This document shows positions 29,872-39,746 of a stretch of 64,000 bases of DNA, piece by piece. The notes below the pieces were generated by a model, which saw only the letters and a list, made by a program, of their open reading frames with translations, was not told where the DNA came from and did not search any database. The position numbers and the translations under genes were made by a program. Source of the DNA: Halorhodospira halophila (GTDB lineage Bacteria > Pseudomonadota > Gammaproteobacteria > Nitrococcales > Halorhodospiraceae); assembly GCF_016653405.1 (NCBI RefSeq), contig NZ_NHSN01000001.1:84513-148512 (forward strand). The letters are read 5' to 3'. Position 1 is the stretch's first letter; each line of letters starts with the position of its first letter.

Positions 29872-30372
29872 ATGGCAGATTACAAACGCGACGACAATCC
29901 GGACCGTCACGAAGGGCACAGCCGGACTTCCCCCTATCCGGTCAGCCGGCTATCCGCGCCCATCGACCTTGTCGACACCGCCCGCGAGATCCAGGAGGCG
30001 GATCAGGCGATCAACAACCGCACCAGCTCAAAGCTGACGGTGATCGCGGATCAGATTCGCGCCCTCCAGGAGCAGGCACGGGAGGTGCTCGAGGAAAGTC
30101 AGCGTGACATGGACCTGCACCGGGCCAAGTGCAACTTCACCCGGCGCCCGGGCAGCATCTACCACCTCTACGAGCGCGAGGACGGCGAACTCTACTTCTC
30201 CATGCTCGCTCCCGAGGATTGGCGCAACGGCCCGCCCCATACCTACAAGGGGTCCTACCGCCTGGAAGCCGACCTCTCCTGGACACCATTCGACGAGATG
30301 GATCAGCCCGATGCCACCCGGGACATGGTGCAGCGCCTGATTGCCGATCACCGCAGCGGCGGCGCCGGCTGA
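29872..30372 (+). CDS. DUF2452 family protein
   Basis: 166-residue soluble protein resembling the DUF2452 family (human C1orf50 is a member): the C-terminal half has RPGSIYHLYEREDGELYFSM then LAPEDWRNGPP, which fits that family's core. The N-terminal half contains a helical stretch (~40-80) likely to form a coiled coil. No catalytic motif is visible and the molecular function of the family is unknown. It follows ahcY after about 100 bases and is convergent with the acyltransferase fusion gene. The start is the ATG that opens the frame at 29872; a TATACA box just upstream could be part of its promoter. Confidence 0.75.
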   Translation: MADYKRDDNPDRHEGHSRTSPYPVSRLSAPIDLVDTAREIQEADQAINNRTSSKLTVIADQIRALQEQAREVLEESQRDMDLHRAKCNFTRRPGSIYHLYEREDGELYFSMLAPEDWRNGPPHTYKGSYRLEADLSWTPFDEMDQPDATRDMVQRLIADHRSGGAG

Positions 30373-30405
30373 ACCAGCCGGCGCCCGCCCTGTCTCCTCC
30401 GGGCG

Positions 30406-33108
30406 CTACTCCGCCTGCCCGGGCTCGGCCTGGCCGAGCCGGCGCACCCGCTGCTCGAGTGCCGCGGCGATGCGCAGCTCGGGCGTCTCTCCCTCGCCTT
30501 CGGCATCCAGCGTCTCCGCTGATACGGGCTCTCCGAGGCGGATCGTGATCCGCCCGGGCCTGAGCAGCCGGGTGCCGATGGGCATGACCCGATCGGTTCC
30601 CTCGATCCAGACCGGGATGGCCGGTACCGACTGCGCCTGGAGCAGAAGACCCACGCCCGGCTGAAACGCCTGCAGGCTGCCATCGGCCGAGCGCCGCCCC
30701 TCCGGGAACCAGACCAGCCCGTAGCCATCCCGTAGGGCTTTCGCACCGAGCGCCAGGCTGCCGCGTGGGCCGGTGTGCGGATCGATGGGCAGCACCAGGC
30801 AGGCCCGGCTGACCAGCCGCACCAGACGGTTGGAGAACAGCAGCCCGGTCCAACCACCCCAGCGCATGCGCACGATCCGGGCGTAGCGCATGATCGACCC
30901 CAGCGCCGGTGGATCCACGGCGCTCAGATGGTTGGGGACGAGCAAGACCGGGTCGCGCTCCGGCAGGTTCTCCAGGCCTTCCACGCGCACCGGCGCATAG
31001 GCCCGGAACAGAACCTGGTCGATGCCGTAGAAGATCGCCCCGAGCAGGCGCTCGAACCGCGTACGCGGCAGCATCCAGCGTAGTTGCTGGTCGCTGAGCA
31101 TGGCCTCCGGGTCGCGCAGCTGTTCCACCAGGCCCGGCCCGCGGCTCTCATCGGGAGAGATCTCCGCGGCTTCGGCCGCCTCGCGCAGCAGGTCGCGGAC
31201 GGTCTCGATCCGCCCCAAGGCCTCCTCCTCCAAGGCCACGCCGACGCTACCGCGTAGCTCCAGGGTCAGATCCACCCACCCCAGCGAGTCGAGCCCGAGG
31301 TCGAGACGCAGATTGCTGTCCGGGGTCAAGCGCACCCGCGGATAGCGGCGGACGAGCCCCTCCCAGACCCGGCGGGCAGTGGGGATCTGCAGCAGCTGCT
31401 GATCCTCCACCGCCATCCGCTCCTCGGGCATGGGACCGGTCTCGGCCGCCTTGGCGCCCTCGCCGAGCATTTCGAACAGCTCTCGCAGCTTGTGGCGGCG
31501 CAGCTTGCCCAGGCGCGTCCTGGGCAGCGGATCGGAGCTGACCCGATAGGTGCTGATCTGATGATGGCTCGGCAGGACCCCAGCCGCTTCGTGCAGGGCC
31601 TGGTTCAGCCGCTGGCGTACCTGCTCGTCGTCGAGATCCCGGACGGCCTGCGGGTCAGGGAACAGCACCGCCGCCAGGCGCCCCTCATGCTCGAGCACTC
31701 CGGCGTCGCGGACGGCCTCGGCAGCGGAGAGCGCGCCCTCGACCCGCTCTGGGTCGACATTCTCGCCGCCGGCGAGGACGATCATCTCGGAGGCTCGGCC
31801 CTCCAGGTGCAGGTACCCCTCCTCGTCGAACCAGCCCAGATCCCCGGTGCGGTAAAAGCCGTCCGGGGTGAACACCTCGGCACTCTTTTCAGGTAGGTGC
31901 CAGTACCCCTGGAAGACATTCTGGCCGCGAGCGAGCACCTCGCCGGTGCGCGCCCCCTCCTCGACAGGATCGATGCGCAGCTCCACACCCGGTAGCGGCA
32001 GGCCGGCCGCCTTCAGGCGCAGCCGATCCGGCGGGTTATAGGTCAGGATCGGCGAGGTCTCCGTGAGGCCGTAACCGGTCGCCACCTCCCAGCCCAGATC
32101 CCGCAGTCGCTCGCCGATCTCTGGATTCAGCGGGGCACCTCCGGCGACAACCATGCGCACCGAAGGGGCCATGCGCTGATGCAGGCTACGGAACAGGCGC
32201 CGTCCCAAGGGCCAGCCCAACCGGTGACGTGCCGCCCGGGACAGCCGGAGCATGCCCTCGAACAGGCGCTCGGCGCGCGCCCCCCGCTCGGCGACGCGGC
32301 CGCGGATAGCACCATCAAGGGCCTCGTAGAGCCGTGGCACGCCGAGGATGATGGTGGCATCCCCCTCGCGCAGCGCGCGCACGATCTGCGGACCGAGGAC
32401 TGAGTACGGCAGCACGATGCTCGCACCCAACGCCAGGGGGGTGATCAGCCCGAGCGTAAAGGGGTAGACATGGTGGTACGGAAGCGGGACGAAGATCCGG
32501 TCGTCCCTCTGGGCTAGCTCCTGGCCGAGAAGCGCATTGAGGTTGGCGGTGATGTTGCCGTGGGTCAGCGGCACCCCCTTGGGCATCCCGGTGGTCCCCG
32601 AGGTGTAGAACAGCGTGGCCGGATCCGCCGGGGTGATTTCCGGCGCCGCCGGGCCGTCTTCGCGCAACCAGTCCCGCCAGCTTCGTCCGCTCCCCGCCGG
32701 TTCGTCGAGACGGATCATCTCCAGCGACTGCTCGAGTTCCAACCCCTCAAGCCGGCGCGCCGCTTCGCCGCCGGTAAAGATCCGCCGCGCACCGCTGTCA
32801 GCGAGGGCGTGGGTGAGCTCCGCACGCGGCATCTGGGTATCCAGCGGCGTGACTACCGCGCCGGCATCGAGGATCGCCAGACAGGCAACCACCCATTCGG
32901 CGCTGTTCGGCGCGAACAGCGCCACCCGTTCGCCGCGGTCCACACCGGCCTCCACCAGCCCGGCGCTCAGCTGCTGAGCGAGCTCGGCCACGGCCTGGTA
33001 ATCCCAGCGGTGAAGATCATCCCGATCCAGCGCCCGGACGGCATCACGCTGCCCGCCCTCCTTAAGCCGGCGCACCAGCATCTGAACGGTCTGCAGTTCT
33101 TCGCTCAC
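30406..33108 (-). CDS. Acyl-CoA/ACP ligase - carrier domain - acyltransferase fusion
   Basis: 900-residue protein of three modules. Residues ~1-550 are an AMP-binding (long-chain fatty acid ligase-like) domain with TSGTTGMPKG (169-178), GYGLTETSP (345-353) and FYRTGDLGWF. Residues ~570-645 are an acyl-carrier-like domain with the phosphopantetheine serine S608 in LGLDSLGW. Residues ~690-890 are a PlsC-type lysophospholipid acyltransferase with NHLSAVD (726-732) and FPEGRRS (801-807). It probably activates a fatty acid, loads it on its own carrier domain and transfers it to a lysolipid. E. coli Aas has related activities in the opposite domain order and without a fused carrier. The GTG start at 33108 has AGGAGGG four bases upstream. 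Confidence 0.85.
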   Translation of the reverse strand: MSEELQTVQMLVRRLKEGGQRDAVRALDRDDLHRWDYQAVAELAQQLSAGLVEAGVDRGERVALFAPNSAEWVVACLAILDAGAVVTPLDTQMPRAELTHALADSGARRIFTGGEAARRLEGLELEQSLEMIRLDEPAGSGRSWRDWLREDGPAAPEITPADPATLFYTSGTTGMPKGVPLTHGNITANLNALLGQELAQRDDRIFVPLPYHHVYPFTLGLITPLALGASIVLPYSVLGPQIVRALREGDATIILGVPRLYEALDGAIRGRVAERGARAERLFEGMLRLSRAARHRLGWPLGRRLFRSLHQRMAPSVRMVVAGGAPLNPEIGERLRDLGWEVATGYGLTETSPILTYNPPDRLRLKAAGLPLPGVELRIDPVEEGARTGEVLARGQNVFQGYWHLPEKSAEVFTPDGFYRTGDLGWFDEEGYLHLEGRASEMIVLAGGENVDPERVEGALSAAEAVRDAGVLEHEGRLAAVLFPDPQAVRDLDDEQVRQRLNQALHEAAGVLPSHHQISTYRVSSDPLPRTRLGKLRRHKLRELFEMLGEGAKAAETGPMPEERMAVEDQQLLQIPTARRVWEGLVRRYPRVRLTPDSNLRLDLGLDSLGWVDLTLELRGSVGVALEEEALGRIETVRDLLREAAEAAEISPDESRGPGLVEQLRDPEAMLSDQQLRWMLPRTRFERLLGAIFYGIDQVLFRAYAPVRVEGLENLPERDPVLLVPNHLSAVDPPALGSIMRYARIVRMRWGGWTGLLFSNRLVRLVSRACLVLPIDPHTGPRGSLALGAKALRDGYGLVWFPEGRRSADGSLQAFQPGVGLLLQAQSVPAIPVWIEGTDRVMPIGTRLLRPGRITIRLGEPVSAETLDAEGEGETPELRIAAALEQRVRRLGQAEPGQAE

Positions 33109-33204
33109 GTTCCCTCCTGTCTTGCGTCGGCAAGGCGTTCGGTCGAGTCGCGGCCCCGAGCCTGATACCATGTTCAGCTTCGATGGCAACCCTGACCGTT
33201 GAGA

Positions 33205-36200
33205 ATGGCCGCAAATACGCAGGAACCGACCCGTATCCGAGAGATTCCCTATAACTATACGTCCTTCTCCGACCGAGAGATCGTGGTCCGTTTCCTCGGC
33301 GAGCAGACCTGGGACCTGCTCAACGAACTCCGGGGCGAGCGGCGCACTGGGATCTCAGCCCGCATGCTCTTCGAGGTCCTCGGCGATCTCTGGGTTGTCT
33401 CCCGTAATCCTTACATCCAGGACGACCTGATCAATACCCCAAGGCGGCTGCGCGCGCTGGTCAGCTCCATGCACCACCGCGTCGACCAGATCTTCGCGCG
33501 CGCCGATGGCAACCAGAAAGGCATCGACCTGGGCGAACGGGCTCGCCGCGCGGTCCGCGATTTCGAGCAGCACTATCGCCGTCAACGTCAACGCCGACAG
33601 CGCATCAAGCGGCGGCTCGCGCGCCACACGCGCAGCGACAACATCTGCTTCGACGGCCTCTCGCGGGTTTCCCACGCCACCGACGCCACGGACTGGCGCG
33701 TCGAGATCCCGTTCCTCGTCCTCACCCCGGATACCGAGGCGGAGATCGCCCCGCTGGTGGCGACCTGCATCGAGGAGGGGCTGACCATCATCCCCCGTGG
33801 TGGCGGCACCGGCTACACCGGCGGTGCCGTGCCGCTGGACGGCGACTCGGCGGTCATCAACACCGAGAAGCTTGATGCGATCGCTCCCGTCGAGGAAGTC
33901 GACCTCCCCGGGGTCGACGGACCGGTGAGCACCATCCATGTCGGTGCCGGCGCCGTCACCCGCCGGGTCAGTGAGCGCGCCGAGGCCCACGGTCGCGTCT
34001 TTGCCGTCGACCCCACCTCCCAGGACGCCTCGACCATCGGCGGCAACATCTCCATGAACGCCGGTGGCAAAAAGGCCGTCCTCTGGGGAACGACACTCGA
34101 TAACATCGTCTCGTTCCGCATGATCACCTCCGAGGCCAAGTGGATTGAGGTCGAGCGCCTGGACCACAACCTCGGCAAGCTTGACGAGCTCGACACGGTG
34201 CGCTTTCGGGTCACGCACTACGCCCGGGACGGGCGCACCCAGGAGGGCGAGCCGCAGATCCTCAGTTTCTCGGGCACCTCGTTCCGCAAGCCGGGTCTCG
34301 GCAAGGACGTCACCGACAAGTTCCTCGGCGGCCTCCCCGGCGTCCAGAAGGAGGGCTGCGACGGACTGATCACCTCTGCGCGCATGCTCGTCCACCGCAT
34401 GCCCGAGCACGAGCGCACCGTCTGCCTCGAGTTCTACGGCCACGACCTCCACGAGGCCGTGCCGGCGATCACGGAGATCCGTGACGACCTGCTCGCTGAC
34501 GAGAAGGTGGCGCTGGCCGGTCTGGAGCACCTGGACGAGCGTTACATCCAGGCGGTGGATTACTCGCCCAAGGCCAACCGCAGCGAGATCCCCAAGATGA
34601 TCCTTCTCGCCGATCTGGCCAGCGACGACCCCGACGCCGTCGCCGAAGCGTCATCGCGCATCGTGCGGCTGGCCAATGCGCGCAACGGCGAAGGCTTCAT
34701 CGCGGTCTCGGCGGAGGCGCGGCGGCGCTTCTGGGCGGAGCGTTCCCGGACAGCCGCCATTGCCTCGCACACCAACGCGTTCAAGATCAATGAGGATGTC
34801 GTCATCCCGCTGGAGCGCCTGGCCGAGTACACCGAGGGCGTCGAGCGGATCAACGTCGAGCAGTCCATGCGCAACAAGCTCGCTATGCTCGACGAGCTGC
34901 TCGACTACCTGAACGGCGACATGCCCGAGGTCCGTCAGGTCAAGGACTTCGAGGACAGTGAGGAAGGCGACCGGATCCTCGCCGACAAGAAGGCAACCGC
35001 CCGTGAGCACCTGAGCCGCATCCGCGAGCGTTGGCAACGGATCCTGGAGGCCTTCGACGACCGCGCCGCCGAGCGTGATGACCTCCTCGATGAGACGGCC
35101 CGCGCCGACTGCCGCCCGGAGGACCGGATCATCGATCTGCTCCTGCGGCGCAGCCTGCGCATCTCTTACCGCCGGGAGGTCGAGCGACCGCTGGAGGAGT
35201 TCTTCAAAGGCCGCGACTTGCAGCCGGTGCGTGCCCGCTTCACCGAGATCCACGACCGGGTTTTGCGCAGCCGCCTGTTCGTCGCCCTGCACATGCACGC
35301 CGGTGACGGCAACGTGCACACCAACATCCCGGTGAACTCCGGCGACTACGGCATGATGCGCGAGGCCGAGCGGATTGTGGACCGCATCATGGAGCTTGCG
35401 CAGTCCCTGGGCGGCGTGATCACCGGCGAGCACGGCGTCGGCCTGACCAAGATGCAGTACCTGGATCCGGAGCAGGTGCAGCGCTTCGCCGAGTTCATCG
35501 ACCGCGTCGACCCGGAGGGCCGTTTCAACCGGGGTAAGCTCATGCCCGGTTCCGGTCTCGAGAATGCCTACACGCCCTCGCTCTTCCTCGTCGAGGAAGA
35601 GGCGCTGATCCTCGAGGAGAGCGAGCTCGGCGAGCTTAACCGCGATATCAAGGACTGCCTGCGCTGCGGCAAGTGCAAACCGGTGTGCAGCACCCACGTA
35701 CCGCGGGCCAACCTGCTCTACTCACCGCGCAACAAGATCCTGGCCGCGGGGCTGATCATCGAGGCCTTCCTCTACGAGGAGCAGACCCGGCGCGGGCTGT
35801 CGCTGCGCCACTTCGACGTCATGAACGACGTGGCGGATCACTGCACCATCTGCCACAAGTGCCTCAAGCCCTGCCCGGTGAATATCGACTTCGGTGACGT
35901 CACCATCCGGCTGCGGGATATCCTGCAGCGGCGCAAGCAGCGGCGTACGCGCCTGCAGACCCGGGTGGCCATGGGCTTCCTGAACCTCACCGACCCGCGC
36001 CTGATCAAGGCCCTGCGCCTGGGCATGGCGCGCTTCGGTTTCGCGGCACAGCGCCAAGTATCGCAGACCCTGCGGCGACTCGGCGTCTTCCCGCTCAAGC
36101 GCCGCCCCGGCAGCACGACCGAGCGTTCCAGCATCCCCGCCCAGGCGGTGCACTTCCTCGAGAAGCCGATGCCGTCCAACGTGCCGCCTCAGGGCATGCG

Positions 36201-37065
36201 TCAGATCCTCGGTGCCGAGGAGTCGGACCATATCCCGATCATCCGCGACCCGCAGAAGACCGACGAGAACAGCGAGGCGGTCTTCTACTTTCCCGGGTGC
36301 GGCCCGGAGCGACTGTTCAGCCAGGTGGGCATGGCCACCCTGGCCATGCTCCATGACGCCGGGGTGAAGACCGTTCTCCCTCCGGGGTACCTCTGCTGTG
36401 GCTACCCGCAACACGCCGGCGGCTACATCGATCGTGCCAAGCAGATCACTACCGCCAACCGGGTGCTCCTCCACCGGGTGGCCAACACCCTGAACTACAT
36501 GGACATCCAGACGGTGGTCGTCTCCTGCGGCACCTGCATCAGCCAACTGGAACTCTACGAGTTCAACCGGATCTTCCCGGGGTGCCGCCTGATCGACATC
36601 CACGAGTTCCTGCTCGAGAAGGGCTATCGGCTGGAGGGCAGCGAGGCCACGCAGTACCTCTACCACGACCCCTGCCACCCGTCGATCAAGACGCAGAACC
36701 CGACGAGCGTGGCCACGGAGCTCATGGGCCAGCCCGTGCAGCTCTCCGATCGCTGCTGTGGTGAGTCGGGGGTCTTTGCCGTCTCCCGTCCGGATATCTC
36801 CAGTCAGGTGCGTCATCGCAAGCAGGAGGAGATCCGCCAAGGTGTCGAGTCGCTGACCGGGGCCGAGCGCGCCGAAGACGGCAACGTGCGGATGCTGACC
36901 ACCTGCCCATCGTGCCTGCAGGGTCTGTCGCGCTATCGCGAGGACACGGGCGTCGAAACCGACTACATCGTCACCGAGATGGCCCGCGAACTCCTCGGCC
37001 AGGACTGGCAGGAGCGCTTCACGGAGCAGGCCCGGAAAGGCAGCCTGGAGAAGGTCCTGCTGTGA
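33205..37065 (+). CDS. Giant FAD-linked oxidase / Fe-S dehydrogenase (DUF3683 type)
   Basis: 1286-residue fusion of a GlcD/D-lactate-dehydrogenase-like flavoprotein with a GlcF-like Fe-S module. An N-terminal DUF3683-type region (~1-140) is followed by an FAD-binding domain ([17 protein letters not shown], ~197), an FAD-oxidase C-terminal domain ([12 protein letters not shown] ~695; [12 protein letters not shown]), two 4Fe-4S motifs ([11 protein letters not shown] ~817; [12 protein letters not shown] ~878) and two CCG domains ([11 protein letters not shown] ~1064, [28 protein letters not shown]). It likely oxidises a 2-hydroxy acid and passes electrons to the quinone pool or another carrier; the substrate is unknown. 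ATG 33205 is chosen over TTG 33199. Two small membrane protein genes follow. Confidence 0.85.
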   Translation: MAANTQEPTRIREIPYNYTSFSDREIVVRFLGEQTWDLLNELRGERRTGISARMLFEVLGDLWVVSRNPYIQDDLINTPRRLRALVSSMHHRVDQIFARADGNQKGIDLGERARRAVRDFEQHYRRQRQRRQRIKRRLARHTRSDNICFDGLSRVSHATDATDWRVEIPFLVLTPDTEAEIAPLVATCIEEGLTIIPRGGGTGYTGGAVPLDGDSAVINTEKLDAIAPVEEVDLPGVDGPVSTIHVGAGAVTRRVSERAEAHGRVFAVDPTSQDASTIGGNISMNAGGKKAVLWGTTLDNIVSFRMITSEAKWIEVERLDHNLGKLDELDTVRFRVTHYARDGRTQEGEPQILSFSGTSFRKPGLGKDVTDKFLGGLPGVQKEGCDGLITSARMLVHRMPEHERTVCLEFYGHDLHEAVPAITEIRDDLLADEKVALAGLEHLDERYIQAVDYSPKANRSEIPKMILLADLASDDPDAVAEASSRIVRLANARNGEGFIAVSAEARRRFWAERSRTAAIASHTNAFKINEDVVIPLERLAEYTEGVERINVEQSMRNKLAMLDELLDYLNGDMPEVRQVKDFEDSEEGDRILADKKATAREHLSRIRERWQRILEAFDDRAAERDDLLDETARADCRPEDRIIDLLLRRSLRISYRREVERPLEEFFKGRDLQPVRARFTEIHDRVLRSRLFVALHMHAGDGNVHTNIPVNSGDYGMMREAERIVDRIMELAQSLGGVITGEHGVGLTKMQYLDPEQVQRFAEFIDRVDPEGRFNRGKLMPGSGLENAYTPSLFLVEEEALILEESELGELNRDIKDCLRCGKCKPVCSTHVPRANLLYSPRNKILAAGLIIEAFLYEEQTRRGLSLRHFDVMNDVADHCTICHKCLKPCPVNIDFGDVTIRLRDILQRRKQRRTRLQTRVAMGFLNLTDPRLIKALRLGMARFGFAAQRQVSQTLRRLGVFPLKRRPGSTTERSSIPAQAVHFLEKPMPSNVPPQGMRQILGAEESDHIPIIRDPQKTDENSEAVFYFPGCGPERLFSQVGMATLAMLHDAGVKTVLPPGYLCCGYPQHAGGYIDRAKQITTANRVLLHRVANTLNYMDIQTVVVSCGTCISQLELYEFNRIFPGCRLIDIHEFLLEKGYRLEGSEATQYLYHDPCHPSIKTQNPTSVATELMGQPVQLSDRCCGESGVFAVSRPDISSQVRHRKQEEIRQGVESLTGAERAEDGNVRMLTTCPSCLQGLSRYREDTGVETDYIVTEMARELLGQDWQERFTEQARKGSLEKVLL

Positions 37066-37085
37066 CAACCGTAGGGTAGGCGACG

Positions 37086-37421
37086 GTGAGCGAGTTGATC
37101 GACGAGTTGCTGTGGCGATCCGGCACCTGGGTCCATGGGCATGTCCACGACATCGCCCTGGCCCTGGTGGCCACGCTGCTGGTGGTCTACGGGGGCAGCA
37201 TCAACCGCTTCGTCGCCCGCCCCCTGCGGCCCTATCCGTGGCTGATGCGCGTGGGTGCCTTTGTCCTGATGTGCGCCTTCGGCTACGGTCTGGTCACGGT
37301 CTGGATCACGCCCCTGCTTGCCGAGGCCCTGCTGTATATCGAAACGCGCTACCTGGGCGTCGCGGTCATCGGCGCCTTCCTGGTCATCGGCTGGCTCGCC
37401 GAGCGCCGCAACCAGATCTGA
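37086..37421 (+). CDS. Small membrane protein, DUF3392-like
   Basis: 111-residue protein with three hydrophobic segments (~20-42, 56-80, 88-104) and a soluble N-terminus (SELIDELLWRSGTWVHGH). The layout resembles the DUF3392 family, but this is recognition from memory and the function is unknown. It starts at GTG 37086, 20 bases after the giant dehydrogenase, with AGGGTAGG upstream, so the two are probably cotranscribed; it could serve as a membrane partner, which is inference only. Confidence 0.65.
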   Translation: MSELIDELLWRSGTWVHGHVHDIALALVATLLVVYGGSINRFVARPLRPYPWLMRVGAFVLMCAFGYGLVTVWITPLLAEALLYIETRYLGVAVIGAFLVIGWLAERRNQI

Positions 37422-37459
37422 CGGCACCGTGTAGCGACCTCACCACAAGGAGTTCCACC

Positions 37460-38038
37460 ATGCTGATCCTGCTGCTGGGCCTGATCCTGTTCCTCGGCAC
37501 CCACTCGATCCGGGTTGTCGCCGACGATTGGCGGGCCAACCAGATCGCCGCCTACGGCGAGATTCCTTGGAAGGCCGCCTACTCGGTGCTCTCGCTACTG
37601 GGGCTGGTTATCGCCATTTACGGCTACGGGCTGACCCGGGTCGATGCCATCTGGGTGTGGACGCCCCCCACCTGGACCGCGCACCTGATGGCGCTAGTGA
37701 TGATTCCGGCCTTCATCCTGCTCTTCGCCGCCTACGGGCCAGCCAACCGCATTCGCAACGCCATCGGCCACCCGATGTTGCTGGCGGTAGCACTGTGGGC
37801 CCTGGCCCACCTGATGGCCAACGGGCGCCTCGGTGACCTGGTCTTCTTCGGCGCCTTCCTGGCCTGGGCCGGCGTGACCTTCGTCTCGGCGCGGGAACGG
37901 GATCGCCGTCAGGCCACGACCCCGGCCGAACCGAAACGATTGGGGGATGCTTGGGCCATCGTCGGTGGGCTGATCGGCTACATCGTCTTCGCCCTGTTTC
38001 TGCACGTACCGATCACCGGCGTCCCGGCCCACTTGTAG
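37460..38038 (+). CDS. NnrU-family membrane protein
   Basis: 192-residue integral membrane protein with about six hydrophobic segments and the opening LILFLGTHSIRVVADDWRA and the GHPMLLAVALWALAHLMANG core of the NnrU family. NnrU was named from denitrification gene clusters, but many members occur outside them and have no defined activity. The ATG at 37460 has AAGGAG seven bases upstream. It is third in the run dehydrogenase-DUF3392-NnrU and converges on the rsmF-like gene. Confidence 0.85.
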   Translation: MLILLLGLILFLGTHSIRVVADDWRANQIAAYGEIPWKAAYSVLSLLGLVIAIYGYGLTRVDAIWVWTPPTWTAHLMALVMIPAFILLFAAYGPANRIRNAIGHPMLLAVALWALAHLMANGRLGDLVFFGAFLAWAGVTFVSARERDRRQATTPAEPKRLGDAWAIVGGLIGYIVFALFLHVPITGVPAHL

Positions 38039-38054
38039 GGACCCGGCACCCGAT

Positions 38055-38080
38055 GGCGGGTCCCGCCAACGGGACCCGCC
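38055..38080. terminator. Hairpin between nnrU-like and rsmF-like genes
   Basis: A perfect 11-bp inverted repeat, GGCGGGTCCCG (38055-38065) with CGGGACCCGCC (38070-38080), loop CCAA. It stands 17 bases after the NnrU stop and can form on both transcripts. It lacks a T-run and is directly followed by a 20-bp tandem repeat. Confidence 0.5.
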
Positions 38081-38120
38081 GGCTATCCTCCCGACCCGCC
38101 GGCTATCCTCCCGACCCGCC
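38081..38120. repeat. Tandem 20-bp direct repeat
   Basis: GGCTATCCTCCCGACCCGCC occurs twice head to tail with no mismatch (38081-38100, 38101-38120), flanked on both sides by partial copies of its edges. The second copy contains the stop codon of the rsmF-like gene, and the first copy holds a duplicate of that same stop context, suggesting recent slippage or duplication. Confidence 0.9.
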
Positions 38121-39566
38121 GGCTGCACGCGACCAGGCCTTGGGGAATAGGCTGACCACGGCACCGCCGCGGTACATGCCGATACCGACGGTATGGCCGT
38201 GATGGCGCAATACGCTGTGTCCTCCCTCGGCCAGGCCGACGCAACGCTCCGGCCCGGGGAACAGCGGCTCGCGGCGGAAAAAGGCGTGGACCTCGTCCCG
38301 GTCCAGCTCCAGCACGGGCCCCCGGGCACAATGGCCCAGGGCCATGACCCCGGCCGTGGAGGGCTTGGGCGGCCGGGTCTGCGCCCGCACTGCCGGAATC
38401 CCGCTGCGCACGACCGGCACCCCTCCCGCCGCGACATGGCCGGAGGCGACCACCTTGGCGTACTTGCTGCCCTCGAAGAAGGCCGTCAGCCCATCCAGAA
38501 CATCCTCCGGCACTCCGAGTTCGTCCTTGAAGGTCTGCAGCAGAACCCGGGCGCGTGGCTCCTCCTGCACGGCAGGCAGGTCATCCGCTGGGTTCTCGCG
38601 CTCACCGCTGCCCACACGACGCAACACCGCCACGAAAAAGCCCCCGGTGTCGTTGTGGTGGGGCCACAGGCGTCCGCAGGACTCCATCTCGGCGCCGTAA
38701 TGGGCCCCGTCCCATGCCTCCAGGCCTGGGCTCAAGTGCAGCCCCGACACCCTTGCAGGTACCAACTCGAACGCGCCCGGAGCTCGCTCGAGCGCGGCAG
38801 CGACCACCGCCTCGTTCTCTTCCGGGGCAAACGTGCAGGTCGAATAGACCACCGTCCCCCCGGGCCGCGTCAGCGCCATCCCGCGCAGCAGCAACCGCTT
38901 CTGCCGCTGAACGAGCCGCTCGCGGAACGTCGGTGATGTCGGCTCGGCGGCCGTCGCGGTCTTGCGAAAGGTGCCCTCGCAGCTGCACGGGGCATCGACA
39001 ACGACCTTGTCGAAACGACCCGCAGCCCAGGGCATGCCCTGCCCGTCGCGAACGGTCTGGGAGACATTGAACAGCCCGTGCCGTTTGACCGCCTGACCGA
39101 GAGCTCCCAGGCGGCCGGCACTGGCGTCGTTCGCGACCACGGTGCCCCGATTGGCCAGGGCATCTGCAATCTGGACCGTTTTGTTCCCCGGGGCGGCACA
39201 GAGATCGAGGACCCGTTCGCCGGGTCGCGGATCGAGCAGTTGCACGGGCAACAGCGAGGCAGCTTCCTGGATCTGGTAGAGACCGGCGATGGCGCCCCAG
39301 TGGTGGCCAGGCCGGAATCCGCCTTCAACCAGTAGAGCATCCCCCTGCCAGCCCAGCGGCTGCGGATCCCACCCCTCGTCCCGCAAAAGGCTGGCCAGCT
39401 CATCTCTGGAAAGCCGCGTCGTATTGGCGCGCAGACACGGGGTTAGTGGCCGCTGAAGGGTGCCGCAGAAAGCCTCCCAGTCGTCAATCAGGGGTCGGTA
39501 GCGGGTATAGGCGCTCTCACCCCGGGCCAGATCCTCGGGCGGCTGGTATCGCTCTCTTCGGGCCAC
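38103..39566 (-). CDS. rsmF: RsmF-like RNA (cytosine-C5)-methyltransferase
   Basis: NOL1/NOP2/Sun-family SAM-dependent methyltransferase of 487 residues, close to the length of E. coli RsmF, which modifies 16S rRNA C1407. It has the SAM-binding VLDLCAAPGNKT, the DAPCSCEGTFRK motif IV and the catalytic YSTCTFAPEENE motif VI, followed by a C-terminal extension (~330-485) of the PUA-like type. The GTG start at 39566 has GGAGG four bases upstream; a TACAAT -10 box lies just upstream (39591-39596, minus strand). The final residues are encoded in the 20-bp tandem repeat. Confidence 0.83.
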   Translation of the reverse strand: MARRERYQPPEDLARGESAYTRYRPLIDDWEAFCGTLQRPLTPCLRANTTRLSRDELASLLRDEGWDPQPLGWQGDALLVEGGFRPGHHWGAIAGLYQIQEAASLLPVQLLDPRPGERVLDLCAAPGNKTVQIADALANRGTVVANDASAGRLGALGQAVKRHGLFNVSQTVRDGQGMPWAAGRFDKVVVDAPCSCEGTFRKTATAAEPTSPTFRERLVQRQKRLLLRGMALTRPGGTVVYSTCTFAPEENEAVVAAALERAPGAFELVPARVSGLHLSPGLEAWDGAHYGAEMESCGRLWPHHNDTGGFFVAVLRRVGSGERENPADDLPAVQEEPRARVLLQTFKDELGVPEDVLDGLTAFFEGSKYAKVVASGHVAAGGVPVVRSGIPAVRAQTRPPKPSTAGVMALGHCARGPVLELDRDEVHAFFRREPLFPGPERCVGLAEGGHSVLRHHGHTVGIGMYRGGAVVSLFPKAWSRAAGGSGG

Positions 39567-39746
39567 GCTCCCTCCGGGTCAAAACCGTTTATTGTAACCG
39601 GCCGCGAATCCTTCGGGCACGATGGAAGCTGCACAGCGCCCGCGTCCTTCCCAATAACCCTGCAGTCTGTGCGAAACTGCCCCGAAGAAAACCGCCCTTG
39701 TGCGGGCCCGGTCCGGGGGTGTGCCGGACGATCCGGGAGGAGACCG

